Positions 18,633-27,320 of a stretch of DNA of 64,000 bases are shown here, piece by piece; positions within the stretch are counted from its first letter, which is position 1, and the number at the start of each line of letters is the position of its first letter. The translations under genes were made by a program, and so were the position numbers. The notes under the pieces were generated by a model that did no database searches, was not told the origin of the DNA, and was given only the letters and a program-made list of their open reading frames with translations. This DNA comes from Actinokineospora xionganensis (lineage in GTDB: Bacteria; Actinomycetota; Actinomycetes; Mycobacteriales; Pseudonocardiaceae): assembly GCF_014323725.1 (NCBI RefSeq), contig NZ_JABVED010000003.1:62001-126000 (forward strand), read 5' to 3'.

Positions 18633-19403
18633 TTGACCTCACCGGTCTCCGTTGTCATTCCCTGCGCGCCGAAGGCCGAGTACCTCGGCGAGACCTTGCG
18701 GTCGGTGGCGGCGCAGACCCACGACGCGTGGGAAGTCGTGCTGGTCCTTGACGGCGACTGCGAGCAGAACCGCGCGGCGGCCGCCGAACTCGGCGACCGG
18801 ATCACCGTGGAACTGACCCCGCGGCCGCGCAGTGGTCCGGCGGTCGGGCGCAACATCGGCATGGCCGCGGCTCGCCACGACCTCATCGCCTTCCTCGACG
18901 CCGACGACCTGTGCGCACCCGAGCGGCTCGCCACCCAGGCCGCTCTGCTCGACCAGCGACCTGATCTCGGTCTGGTCGGCGCGTGGTCGACGAAGATCGA
19001 CCCGAGCGGCAAGCAGGTCGGCGTCGCGCACTCGGTCACCGGCGAGGACAAGGTCGCCCGCACGATGCTGGTGTTCAACTGCCTGACAACCTCGACGATC
19101 ATGACCCGCAAGGTGCTCGCCGAGAAGCTCGGCGGCTTCGACCCGCGGTGCGTTCGCCTTGAGGACTATGACCTGTGGCTGCGGATCCTGGCCGAGGCTC
19201 CGGGCGACGTGCTGCCGCAGGAGCTGCTCGGGTACCGCGTGCACCCGGAGCAGTACAGCCGCGGTGGTCTGCTCGGCCCGCAGACCGCCCTGATCCGCGA
19301 GAGCAAGCAGAAGCTGGGCAAGCGGATCGGCGTCGGGTCGATTGGCATCGCGGCCCGCCACCTCGCCTGGCTCGGCGTGCAGGTGGCCAACCGCCGCTGG
19401 TAA
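18633..19403 (+). CDS. Family 2 glycosyltransferase
   Basis: This 256-residue soluble GT-A enzyme has SVVIPCAPKAEYLGETLRSV at the N-terminus, the metal site FLDADDLC at about 87-94 and the acceptor-side LEDYDLWLRI. It starts at TTG 18633 directly after a perfect GAGGAGG. It lies alone on the plus strand between the divergent flippase and the convergent acyltransferase, whose stop codons abut (19401-19406). The sugar is unknown; context suggests the same surface glycan as its neighbours. Confidence 0.85.
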   Translation: MTSPVSVVIPCAPKAEYLGETLRSVAAQTHDAWEVVLVLDGDCEQNRAAAAELGDRITVELTPRPRSGPAVGRNIGMAAARHDLIAFLDADDLCAPERLATQAALLDQRPDLGLVGAWSTKIDPSGKQVGVAHSVTGEDKVARTMLVFNCLTTSTIMTRKVLAEKLGGFDPRCVRLEDYDLWLRILAEAPGDVLPQELLGYRVHPEQYSRGGLLGPQTALIRESKQKLGKRIGVGSIGIAARHLAWLGVQVANRRW

Positions 19404-20564
19404 TCAGGCTCGCGCCGGAGCCAGTGTTGTCGAGGATTCGGAGTCCGCGGGGTCCGTGGCGTTCGAATCCTCGGACTTCGCGTCCCCGGACGTGTCGGTC
19501 TTGGCGACCTTGCGACTGTCGAGGGTCGTGATGAGATTCCGGCCGACACCGATCATCGGCAACTCCACCCAGCGGTAGAGGACGTCGGCCACGATCAGAC
19601 TGGCGACCGTAACCGCGATCACGGTCGCGGTCCGCTCGATCCGCAGGACCGGGAAGGTGGCCGCGATCATGGTCCCGGTGAGCGCCTGCACCAGGTACAG
19701 CGAGTACGACCGCTCACCGATGAACCGCATGACCGGGTTCGACAGCAGCGGAAGCAGCGGCCCGCCGTTGAACAGACCCGGCAGCATCAATGCGACCGCC
19801 AAGCCGTAGGTCATGACGAGGACGTCCTCGTTGCCGAACGCGCCCAGGAAACTCTTGGTGTTCAGCTGCACGACGACGACCGCGACCGCGAAGACCATGC
19901 CGAACACCGGCAGGGTCAGGTACCGCAGGAGCGCGAAGCCGCGCGGGTAGTGCAGCACCACGGCCAACAGGCAGCCGATGAGGATGACGATGTAGGACGC
20001 GGAACCGTAGGTGTAGAACGGCACGATCAGGGCGGCGGCCAGCAGGGTCATCGCGGTGGCGATGACCGTGACGCGCTTGCCGAGTGTCAGCGCGCCGAGC
20101 GCGAAGGCGAGCAGCGGCCAGACCAGGTAGAACTTCTGCTCGATCGCCAGCGTCCAGGAGTGACCGAAGATGTTGCCCGCGGCGATGTACTCGTTGTTGA
20201 ACGTCAGGTAATAGGGCAGCACTTCGCCGACGTTGTGCGAGGTGTACTCACCGCGCAGGTAGTGCAACAGGACCGTCGCGCCGAGCACCACGTAGTAGAC
20301 GGGCATGATCCGGAACGCGCGCCGGATGTAGAAGTTGCGCAGTGACACCCGACCCTTGCGGCCCTCCTCGCGCAGTGCGAGCGTGGTGATCAGGTAGCCC
20401 GAGATGACGAAGAACATGTGCACGCCGAGCCAGCCGCTCATCGCGTGCCACTTGGTGCCCCCGAAGTGGGAGAACACCACCATCACCGCCGCGATCGCCC
20501 GGAGCCCGTCCAGGGCCGCGAAGTGCCGGATCGCCAGGTATTCCTCGTGCTTGAGCGGGGCCAT
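19404..20564 (-). CDS. Acyltransferase family 3 membrane protein (OafA-like)
   Basis: The 386-residue product has the Acyl_transf_3 signature: ALDGLRAIAAVMVVFSHF at about 17-34 with the conserved His, the RNFYIRRAFRIMPVYY arginine cluster, and about ten transmembrane helices. These proteins acylate sugars, often acetyl groups on surface polysaccharides, at the membrane. ATG 20564 follows GAGGAAGC on the minus strand. The C-terminus has a charged tail rich in Ser, Asp and Thr (residues ~355-386), probably cytoplasmic. It fits as a decorating enzyme for the glycan made by the surrounding transferases. Confidence 0.88.
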   Translation of the reverse strand: MAPLKHEEYLAIRHFAALDGLRAIAAVMVVFSHFGGTKWHAMSGWLGVHMFFVISGYLITTLALREEGRKGRVSLRNFYIRRAFRIMPVYYVVLGATVLLHYLRGEYTSHNVGEVLPYYLTFNNEYIAAGNIFGHSWTLAIEQKFYLVWPLLAFALGALTLGKRVTVIATAMTLLAAALIVPFYTYGSASYIVILIGCLLAVVLHYPRGFALLRYLTLPVFGMVFAVAVVVVQLNTKSFLGAFGNEDVLVMTYGLAVALMLPGLFNGGPLLPLLSNPVMRFIGERSYSLYLVQALTGTMIAATFPVLRIERTATVIAVTVASLIVADVLYRWVELPMIGVGRNLITTLDSRKVAKTDTSGDAKSEDSNATDPADSESSTTLAPARA

Positions 20565-20738
20565 GCTTCCTCTTCGAACGCAGGGGAACGCGGTCTCGTC
20601 GCGCCGCTCGGCCACCGGGCCTCGCGGATGCGCGGCTCGCCTGTGTGCACGGCCGCCAGCCGGTCATGGTGCCACAGTGGCGAATCGATCCCGAACACGG
20701 TCGGCGTGGCGAGTTGCGCGGCTCGCACACGGGGGTGT

Positions 20739-22694
20739 TCAGCCGCCCGGGCGCTGCTGGGGGCGTGGCTGGTCCAAGGCGACCTCGTAGACCCGGGACG
20801 AGCCCTTCGCGAAGACCAGCTTCAGTGACCGGGCCTCGGCCAGGTCGTCGAGACCGGGAGCGGCGCCCTTGGCGCCGTACACGCGGTCGTCGGTGAAGAA
20901 GACATGGGTGATGCCGAGCTTGCGGACGATCGCCTGGATCTCGGTGTCGGTGTCGAGCTCGTCGAAGCGTTCCCACAGTTCGACCCGGTCGGCGCCCGCT
21001 GACTTCAGGTCGGGCCTCCCACTGAACACATGGCCGAAGACGGGCTGCACGTCCTCCAGTGCCCACATCCACGCCGAGCCGTCCGTCGGGTCGTTCATGA
21101 CCACGCCGTTGTCGGGCACGACGTTGCCGAGTTCCTCGATCGCCGCCGCCTTGGGCGGTGTCATCGTCCCGGCCTGCGCACCGTAGGAGGGTTGGATGAA
21201 AGTGACGTTGCGATCGATATAGAACGTGTTGGACACACCGGCGAACGCGACGACGACGGCGGCGAAGGCGAGGCTGCGCACGATCACGTCGTCGCGCGTG
21301 GTCCAGCGCGCGGTGACCCGGACGAGGAAGTCCCGCGCGACGACGAAACCGTTGGCCGCGACCAGGAGCAGGGGAAGTGTGCACAGCGCGGCGAAGCGCC
21401 AGCGGTCGTTCCACCACGGACCGGTCAGCAACGCGACCGTCGGGCCCTCATAGGAGGCCGCGAGGACGAACAGGACGATGAAGACCAGGCCGCCGACGAG
21501 CCACCAGCCGAGGTCGCGCAGCCTGCGCAGCCCCACGACACCCGCGATCAGCGCGACGACCAGCCACCACTGCGGAAGCGCGGTCTCGTAGTTCTGAAAG
21601 AGGATCATGCCCAGCACGGCGCCGGGAGTGCCGTAGGTCGGCCAGTCGAACCCGGAGGCGGTCGCCATGCTCGCGGCCTTGAGCAACTCCGGCAGGGCCC
21701 TCGCCGCCGCGAGCACACCCATGATGCCGACCGCGGCCAATTCCGGCAGCGGCACCCGGCGGGCCGTGATCCAGCGCTGCAGCACGTAGACGCCGCAGAA
21801 CACCGCCGCTGACAAGGCGACGCTGGGATGCAGGGTGACGAGTCCGGTCGCGGCCAGGGCGGTGATCAGGACGAGTGCGGGGTCGCGCCGGTCGAGCAGC
21901 GTGACGAACAGTGCGACGAAACCGGGGATGACCGCGACCCCGACGGCGAACGGCCAGACGGGGCCGAAGAACTCCAGCGCGTACGGGAAGCTGGTGAACG
22001 TGCCCGCCAGCAAGGCCGTCGCCGCGATCAGGGCGGGGCGGGCCTTCGCGGCCCGCAGGACACCGATCATCGACAGGGCGAAGACGAACGCGAGCAGCCC
22101 GGACTGCAGGTTGAGCAGCTGCGGGACGGTGCCCGCGGTGACCTGCAGCGCCGTCGCGACCAGGACGTGGAAGCTGTTCGGGTAGAAGAAGTTCTGGTTG
22201 GACGGGTCGTTGATCGCGCGCAGCGCCGAGGGCGCCGACTCGCCGGTCTCGGCGATGAACCGGACCGAGTTGGCGTGGAAGATCGCGTCCCAGAACTGGT
22301 GCACGGCGGTGAAGCCCGCGGTCGAGCGGGACGTGACGAGCAGGCCCACACCCGCGGCGATGACCAGCGCGGCGACCACGCCCGCGTGGTGGATCAAGCT
22401 CCACCGCGGCAGACCGTCCCCCGGAGACATCGGGAACCAGCGCCTGCCCGCGAGGCGGGCGCCGAACACGACCACACACACCGCGGCGGTGACCGCGAGC
22501 AGCGCCCAGACCGACCAGCCGCCCAGCAGCGCGGGGGCCAGCGGCGCGCCGAGCGAGACCACGCCGTAGGTGAGCACCGGCGCCGTGCCCAGCAGCACCC
22601 AGCCGCGCAGGCCCGCCGAGACGCCGACCAGCAGGCCCGGGACGACCAGCAGCGTCGTCAGCACCAGACACAGCAGGCCGGCATTGGTAAGCAT
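20739..22694 (-). CDS. DUF6541-type polytopic membrane protein, possible GT-C enzyme
   Basis: The 651-residue protein has about 12-13 membrane helices over residues 1-500 and an extracytoplasmic C-terminal domain. The first large loop holds QFWDAIFHANSVRFI and FYPNSFHVLVA, and the C-terminal domain holds NDPTDGSAWMWAL. These features resemble, from memory, mycobacterial Rv3779, a large membrane protein tied to polyprenyl-phospho-sugar metabolism. A GT-C-like role is inferred from the acidic first loop (WDAIFHANSVR). It is divergent from the GT4 gene at 22921 with 226 bases between them. Confidence 0.75.
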   Translation of the reverse strand: MLTNAGLLCLVLTTLLVVPGLLVGVSAGLRGWVLLGTAPVLTYGVVSLGAPLAPALLGGWSVWALLAVTAAVCVVVFGARLAGRRWFPMSPGDGLPRWSLIHHAGVVAALVIAAGVGLLVTSRSTAGFTAVHQFWDAIFHANSVRFIAETGESAPSALRAINDPSNQNFFYPNSFHVLVATALQVTAGTVPQLLNLQSGLLAFVFALSMIGVLRAAKARPALIAATALLAGTFTSFPYALEFFGPVWPFAVGVAVIPGFVALFVTLLDRRDPALVLITALAATGLVTLHPSVALSAAVFCGVYVLQRWITARRVPLPELAAVGIMGVLAAARALPELLKAASMATASGFDWPTYGTPGAVLGMILFQNYETALPQWWLVVALIAGVVGLRRLRDLGWWLVGGLVFIVLFVLAASYEGPTVALLTGPWWNDRWRFAALCTLPLLLVAANGFVVARDFLVRVTARWTTRDDVIVRSLAFAAVVVAFAGVSNTFYIDRNVTFIQPSYGAQAGTMTPPKAAAIEELGNVVPDNGVVMNDPTDGSAWMWALEDVQPVFGHVFSGRPDLKSAGADRVELWERFDELDTDTEIQAIVRKLGITHVFFTDDRVYGAKGAAPGLDDLAEARSLKLVFAKGSSRVYEVALDQPRPQQRPGG

Positions 22695-22920
22695 CTATGG
22701 GGCCTTTCCACACTCGGGTCACCGCGGCCGGACGCGCGGGCAGCCCAGGACCGCGAGGCCAGGGCCGGTACTCGCCATGCACTCTATCCGCACCGGCCAT
22801 TTACACCGGCGCGCGCCGGCGGTCAACGTGGGCATCAGCCGACCGGGTGCAACCGGGCGGTACCCTGGATCGCGCCTGGCTCCGGTCCCGCGGAGCGCCG
22901 GACGACCCCCTCTGAGAGAC

Positions 22921-24564
22921 GTGACGGACCAGCCTGAGATTCAGATGCCCCCCGCGACCTTCGAACTCGTCGACGAGAGCGGGGTGTTCGATGGCGAACA
23001 GCCCGGCATCCTCGACGACCGGGAACGCGCGCTGGTCATCGGCGCGGCCAACTACTACGCGCTGACGATGCCGGGGCAGACTTTCCGGTTCACCGTGCTC
23101 AGAGGACCGTCCGGCAGCCTTCCCTCGCTGACCGACGAGGAGACCAGCCAGATCGAGTGGGCCGACGACCGCCAGGTCGTGGGTTCGATGGTCTTCCGCA
23201 GCGTCGTGCACACCACCCGGTCCTCTGGCGAGGCCGAGGCCATGATCGACCTGACGGTCGACGTCGGCGGCGCGGAGCAGATCGCCACGGCGTACAACCA
23301 GCTCCCCGGCGTCCTGGGCGCCGTGCGGCGCGCGGTCCGGTTCAGCGCGCCGGTCCAGTTCGACGCGCTGCGGCAGTTCCGCACCGACGTCATCCACTGG
23401 CGCAACCGCAGCGAGCAGCCCTCCAAGGCCTCGCCGGTGCTCATCGACCGCGGCGCGTCCGCGGTCGGCCCAGGCAAGGTGCCCGCGGTGCTCTTCGGCA
23501 TCCACTGGCTCGAACTCGGCGGCGCGGAGCGCTGGGCGGTCGAGACGGTCCAGCTGGCCAAAGAGGCGGGTCTGGTGCCCATCGTGGTCACCGACCGGCC
23601 GTCGAGCCATCCCTGGATCACCCGGCCCGAGTTCGACGGCGCCGTCGTGGTCCCGCTGACCATGCCGCTGCCCCCCGGCCAGGAATCGGCCTTCCTCAAC
23701 GGCGTGCTGTCCGCGTTCGACGTGCGCGGTGTGCACGTCCACCACTGCACCTGGCTCTACGAGCGGCTGCCGTGGCTCAAGGCGGTCCGCCCGGACATCC
23801 CGGTCGTCGACTCGCTGCACATCCTGGAATACCGCACCGGCGGCTTCGTCGACATCTCCGTGCGGATGTCGAACGTCATCGACAAGCACCACGTGATCTC
23901 GCCGCAGCTGCGCGACTACCTCATCGGCAAGCAGGACGTCGACAAGGACAAGGTCGCCCTCGCCACCCTGGCGAACCTGACGGTGCGCGGCGAGGCCCCC
24001 GAGCCCGCCGCGGCCGCTGACGGCCCGTTCACCGTGGCGTTCGTCGGCCGGTTCACCCAGCAGAAGCGGCCGTACCTGTTCCTCAAGCTGGCCGCCGAAC
24101 TCAAGGGCTCGGCGCCAGGCGACATCCGCTTCATCATGCACGGCGACGGCGAGCTCTCCGGCGAGGTGCACGGCCTGCGGTCCCGGCTGGGCCTGGCCGA
24201 CGTGCTCGAGATCCGCGGGCCCGACCAGCCGGTGTCGCGCACCCTGGCCGAGTCGGACGTGCTGGTCATCTCCTCCGACAACGAGGGCCTGACCCTGACC
24301 TCCTTCGAGGCCTCCGCGGCGGGCGTGCCCGTCGTGTCCGCCGACGTCGGCTCGCAGGCCTCGCTCATCGCCGACGACCTGCTCTGCCCCCGGCACCCGT
24401 ACCCCTTCATCCGCACCGCGGCCGACCGCATCGCGACGATGATGACCGACCCCCAGCAGCGCGAGACCTGGCTGGCCGAGCAGCGCGAGAAGTCCGAGGC
24501 CTTCGCCGCGCTGCCGGATGCCCGGTCGATGGTCCGCGACCTCTACCAAGGATGGATGCAGTGA
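22921..24564 (+). CDS. GT4-family glycosyltransferase with ~180-residue N-terminal extension
   Basis: This 547-residue protein starts at GTG 22921 (GAGAG upstream). Residues 1-180 form an acidic domain I do not recognise. The GT-B fold then starts near PAVLFGIHWLELGGAERWAVE, where the HWLELGGAER loop is typical of GT4 acceptor domains. The donor domain contains FVGRFTQQKRP, MHGDGELSG and SDNEGLTLTSFEASAAGVP with the retaining-GT E-x7-E motif. Its stop overlaps the start of the next GT2 gene (GTGA). It probably acts in the same glycan assembly as that GT2. The extension might bind a partner or membrane lipid. Confidence 0.85.
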   Translation: MTDQPEIQMPPATFELVDESGVFDGEQPGILDDRERALVIGAANYYALTMPGQTFRFTVLRGPSGSLPSLTDEETSQIEWADDRQVVGSMVFRSVVHTTRSSGEAEAMIDLTVDVGGAEQIATAYNQLPGVLGAVRRAVRFSAPVQFDALRQFRTDVIHWRNRSEQPSKASPVLIDRGASAVGPGKVPAVLFGIHWLELGGAERWAVETVQLAKEAGLVPIVVTDRPSSHPWITRPEFDGAVVVPLTMPLPPGQESAFLNGVLSAFDVRGVHVHHCTWLYERLPWLKAVRPDIPVVDSLHILEYRTGGFVDISVRMSNVIDKHHVISPQLRDYLIGKQDVDKDKVALATLANLTVRGEAPEPAAAADGPFTVAFVGRFTQQKRPYLFLKLAAELKGSAPGDIRFIMHGDGELSGEVHGLRSRLGLADVLEIRGPDQPVSRTLAESDVLVISSDNEGLTLTSFEASAAGVPVVSADVGSQASLIADDLLCPRHPYPFIRTAADRIATMMTDPQQRETWLAEQREKSEAFAALPDARSMVRDLYQGWMQ

Positions 24565-25463
24565 GCACTGTCGCCGCCGTTGTCGTCACGTACAACCGCA
24601 AGGACAAGCTGACCAAGGTCCTCGACCACGTCCTGGGCCAGTCGCTGCGCCCGTCGTGGGTCGTCGTGGTCGACAACGCCTCCACCGACGGCACGGCGGA
24701 CATCCTCGCCGACTACGCCAAGCGCGACGACCGGGTCGTGGTGGTCAGCCTGGACTCCAACACCGGCGGCGCGGGCGGCTTCGCGACCGGCATGGCCCGC
24801 GGCTACGAGTTGGGCGCCGACTTCGTCTGGATCATGGACGACGACTGCTACCCCAACGCGGATGCCCTCGAAGAGCTGGTCAACGGCCACGCGAAGGCGG
24901 AGTCGACGCTGGGCACCCAGCTGCCGTACGCGTGCTCGCTGGTCAAGTTCATCGACGGCAGCATCTGCGAGATGAACAACCCGGGCACCACCTGGGACTG
25001 GGGCAGGCTCATCTCCAAGGGCGAGCAGAGCGTGCTGGTCACGCACTGCTCGTTCGTCTCAGTGCTGTTCCCGCGCTGGACGCTCACCCGGCACGGGCTG
25101 CCGCTCAAGGAGTACTTCATCTGGTTCGACGACCAGGAGTACACCCTGCGCATCACCAAGGACGCGCCTGGCGTGCAGGTCCTGACCAGTGTCGTCGTGC
25201 ACGACATGGGCGTGAACCGCGGCGTGAACTTCGGCGACGTCACCCCGGCGAACGTCTGGAAGTTCGAGTACGGCGCCCGCAACGAGGCCTCGTTCCGCCT
25301 GCACCACGAGAACGCGGTCGCGTTCGCCAAGTTCGTCCTGCGAATGTTCCAGGGCCTGCGTGGCGGCGGCGTGCCGTGGCCGCTGCGGGTGCGGCTGTTC
25401 AAGAAGGTCATCGAGGGCGTGAAGTTCAACCCGAAGCCCGACTTCCCCCGATCGGTGCTCTGA
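24561..25463 (+). CDS. Family 2 glycosyltransferase, GlfT-like
   Basis: This 300-residue GT-A enzyme has VVTYNRKDKL, VDNASTDGT, the glycine run NTGGAGGFATGM and WIMDDDCYP, followed by WFDDQEYTLRI. The NTGGAGGFA...DDD...FDDQEY order is that of galactofuranosyltransferase-like GT2 enzymes, and it shares this layout with the glfT1 gene at 42293. GTG 24561 overlaps the previous stop and has AAGGA at a good distance; ATG 24552 is possible. It could transfer Galf or another hexose; it is too short to be the polymerising GlfT2 (over 600 residues). Two hairpins follow. Confidence 0.82.
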   Translation: MSTVAAVVVTYNRKDKLTKVLDHVLGQSLRPSWVVVVDNASTDGTADILADYAKRDDRVVVVSLDSNTGGAGGFATGMARGYELGADFVWIMDDDCYPNADALEELVNGHAKAESTLGTQLPYACSLVKFIDGSICEMNNPGTTWDWGRLISKGEQSVLVTHCSFVSVLFPRWTLTRHGLPLKEYFIWFDDQEYTLRITKDAPGVQVLTSVVVHDMGVNRGVNFGDVTPANVWKFEYGARNEASFRLHHENAVAFAKFVLRMFQGLRGGGVPWPLRVRLFKKVIEGVKFNPKPDFPRSVL

Positions 25464-25485
25464 CCCGGCCGGGTTCCACGACGAC

Positions 25486-25518
25486 GAAGGGCCGTTCCCC
25501 ACGGGGGAGTGGCCCTTC
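25486..25518. terminator. Hairpin terminator 1 between GT2 and cspA
   Basis: Arms 25486-25500 and 25504-25518 (GAAGGGCC... with ...GGCCCTTC) form a stem of about 15 bp with two central non-Watson-Crick positions and a 3-base loop. It starts 22 bases after the GT2 stop. Confidence 0.7.
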
Positions 25519-25552
25519 GCGCGGACCGGCTTCACCGCCCCGCGACGACCAA

Positions 25553-25584
25553 ACGGGCCGCTCCCCGAGAGGGGAACGGCCCGT
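25553..25584. terminator. Hairpin terminator 2, cspA side
   Basis: Arms 25553-25566 and 25571-25584 form a 14-bp stem with one mismatch and a GAGA loop, just downstream of the cspA stop on the minus strand. The stem shares the GGGCCGNTCCCC core with hairpin 1, so the two are near-duplicates. Confidence 0.7.
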
Positions 25585-25600
25585 CTGCGTCTGATTCAGA

Positions 25601-25804
25601 TCAGATGGTGCGCACGCCAGTGGCCTGCGGGCCCTTCTGGCCCTGACCGATCTCGAACTCGACACGCGCGTTCTCGTCCAGGCTCTTGAAGCCATTGCCC
25701 TGGATCTCCGAGTAGTGCACGAAGACGTCGGCGCCGCCATCGTCAGGCTGGATGAATCCGAAGCCCTTTTCGGAGTTGAACCACTTCACTGTGCCCTGTG
25801 CCAC
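25601..25804 (-). CDS. cspA: Cold-shock domain protein, CspA family
   Basis: This 67-residue single cold-shock domain contains RNP1 (KGFGFIQ, residues ~14-20) and RNP2 (VFVHYSEI), which bind single-stranded nucleic acid. It is the typical small actinobacterial Csp beginning [13 protein letters not shown] 25804 is the start because GAGGAG lies upstream; the frame continues 12 codons further but without homology. The gap of about 250 bases to the next gene leaves room for a long 5' UTR, a usual site of Csp autoregulation, though I could not resolve a promoter. Confidence 0.95.
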   Translation of the reverse strand: MAQGTVKWFNSEKGFGFIQPDDGGADVFVHYSEIQGNGFKSLDENARVEFEIGQGQKGPQATGVRTI

Positions 25805-26053
25805 GACTATCTCCTCAACAGGTACCGCTACAGCGCGCACGGGTGCGCACGCCTTGGTCGGTTTCAGACGGCGACTTCTCCGGCTTGACCTGGAGGAAAA
25901 CCGCGCGCCCGCAACGATCTCTTGCGAGCGTGATCTAACACGTACTCAAGAAAACTTACGACCTCACACAGTCAACCACACACCCCGCACCCAACGCACG
26001 TGTGACGTGACACGAGGTCGGGGGTTGCGGCCGTTCCCCTGCTGGGAGACGCT

Positions 26054-26431
26054 TTGGGAGTGAGCGAGCTCGCCAGTGAAAAATCCGTGACCGAGAACAC
26101 CGAGACCATCGCGCTCGACCTCGACGAAGCCGGAGTCTCCGTAGACCTGCCCCGCCCCGCCCATCGCGGCGACCAGGTCCAGGGCGTTCCCTACCGCCCG
26201 GTCGAATTCCGTGACGACGACCTTCCCGCGGCCCTCGAACGGGCCGCGTCGTGGCTGCGGGCGACCCAGGACTGGCTCGGTGAACCAGTCGATGTCATCG
26301 CGATCCATCTCGACTATGACGACGGCGAGGGATCGCCGTATTACGACGTCAAGCTGCTGTGCAACGAGGAGGACCTCGCAGGCGCCCCGATCGTGCTGCG
26401 CGAGCAGGCCGCCAAGGCAGTGGGCGACTAG
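26054..26431 (+). CDS. Small acidic conserved protein of unknown function
   Basis: This product of about 125 residues has no recognised motif. It is acidic, with a disordered N-terminal 35 residues and a compact remainder (RPVEFRDDDLPAALERAASWL, then VIAIHLDYDDGEGSPYYDVKLL). It has no signal or membrane segment. TTG 26054 has GGGAG five bases upstream; GTG 26060 two codons later is equally possible. Its TAG overlaps the GTG of the acyltransferase gene by one base (TAGTG), so the two are surely co-translated. Confidence 0.75.
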   Translation: MGVSELASEKSVTENTETIALDLDEAGVSVDLPRPAHRGDQVQGVPYRPVEFRDDDLPAALERAASWLRATQDWLGEPVDVIAIHLDYDDGEGSPYYDVKLLCNEEDLAGAPIVLREQAAKAVGD

Positions 26432-27168
26432 TGGCCGAGATCGTCTACCCGCCAGTGGTGCTGGCGGCCAAAACCCTTTTCCGGGTCATGGACTACCGGG
26501 TCGACGTCCAGGGCGGCGAGCACATCCCGAAGACGGGTGGCGCGGTCATCGCCTGCAACCACGTGAGCTACCTCGACTTCATCTTCGCCGGCTTCGGCGC
26601 GCAGCCCGCCAAGCGGCTGGTGCGCTTCATGGCCAAGCAGCAGATCTTCCACAACAAGATCGCAGGCCCGCTGATGCGTGGCATGCACCACATCTCGGTC
26701 GACCGGTCCGCGGGCCAGGCGTCGTACCGGGAGGCGGTCGAGAAGCTGCGCGCGGGCGAGGTCGTCGGGGTGTTCCCCGAGGCCACCATCAGCCAGTCGT
26801 TCACCGTCAAGGACATCAAGACGGGCGCGGTGCGGATGGCGGCCGAGGCGGGTGTCCCGGTGGTGCCGATGGCCCTGTGGGGCACGCAGCGGCTGTGGAC
26901 GAAGGGTCGCCCGAAGGATCTCAAGCAGCGCCACATCCCGATCCTCATCCGGGCCGGTGAACCATTCACCGTCGGCCCGGACGACGACCAGGAGGCCCTG
27001 ACCGTCGACCTGCGCACGCGGATGACGGAGCTGCTCGACCGCGTCCAGAAGGACTACCCGGACTCCCCATCCGGCGAGTCCGACTCCTGGTGGCTCCCCA
27101 CCCACCTAGGCGGCACCGCCCCCACCCCCGAACAAGCCGCCGACCTAGACAAACGCCGCCCCGAGTAA
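26431..27168 (+). CDS. 1-acyl-sn-glycerol-3-phosphate acyltransferase (PlsC) family
   Basis: The 245-residue protein has the PlsC catalytic motif NHVSYLD (NHx4D) at about 46-52 and the substrate block FPEATIS at about 113-119. The usual form of the second motif is FPEGTRS; here Gly-Thr-Arg is replaced by Ala-Thr-Ile, which occurs in some actinobacterial paralogues and may change the acceptor. The third block VPVVPMALWG is present. It uses acyl-CoA or acyl-ACP to acylate lysophosphatidate or a related lysolipid at the membrane. The GTG start overlaps the stop of the small upstream gene. Confidence 0.88.
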   Translation: MAEIVYPPVVLAAKTLFRVMDYRVDVQGGEHIPKTGGAVIACNHVSYLDFIFAGFGAQPAKRLVRFMAKQQIFHNKIAGPLMRGMHHISVDRSAGQASYREAVEKLRAGEVVGVFPEATISQSFTVKDIKTGAVRMAAEAGVPVVPMALWGTQRLWTKGRPKDLKQRHIPILIRAGEPFTVGPDDDQEALTVDLRTRMTELLDRVQKDYPDSPSGESDSWWLPTHLGGTAPTPEQAADLDKRRPE

Positions 27169-27188
27169 CTCGCCGTCCCGTTTCGGTC

Positions 27189-27311
27189 GCGAGTCCAACA
27201 TTCAGAACAACGAGTCCAACATTCGGAACATCCAACTCACCGTTCGTGACCTGCGAACGTTGGTCTCGATGTTCTGAATGTTGGACTCGTTGTTTTGAAC
27301 GTTGGACTCGC
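27189..27311. repeat. Long inverted repeat built from a 21-base direct repeat, between convergent genes
   Basis: Arm 27189-27231 and arm 27269-27311 are 43 bases each and match at 40 positions as inverted copies. Each arm itself holds two tandem copies of GAGTCCAACATTC(A/G)GAACA, period 21. The 37-base loop has a small hairpin of its own (27241-27246 with 27254-27259). The element sits between the acyltransferase stop (27168) and the HAD stop (27321), so it may act as a bidirectional terminator. A partial copy is at 47790-47816. Confidence 0.9.
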
Positions 27312-27320
27312 GAGTTGTGG

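Noticed and set aside
22921-24564. Identification of the GT4 gene as the missing GlfT2
   Set aside because: It has a GT-B fold with an E-x7-E motif, whereas GlfT2 is a GT-A (GT2) enzyme with DDD-type motifs.
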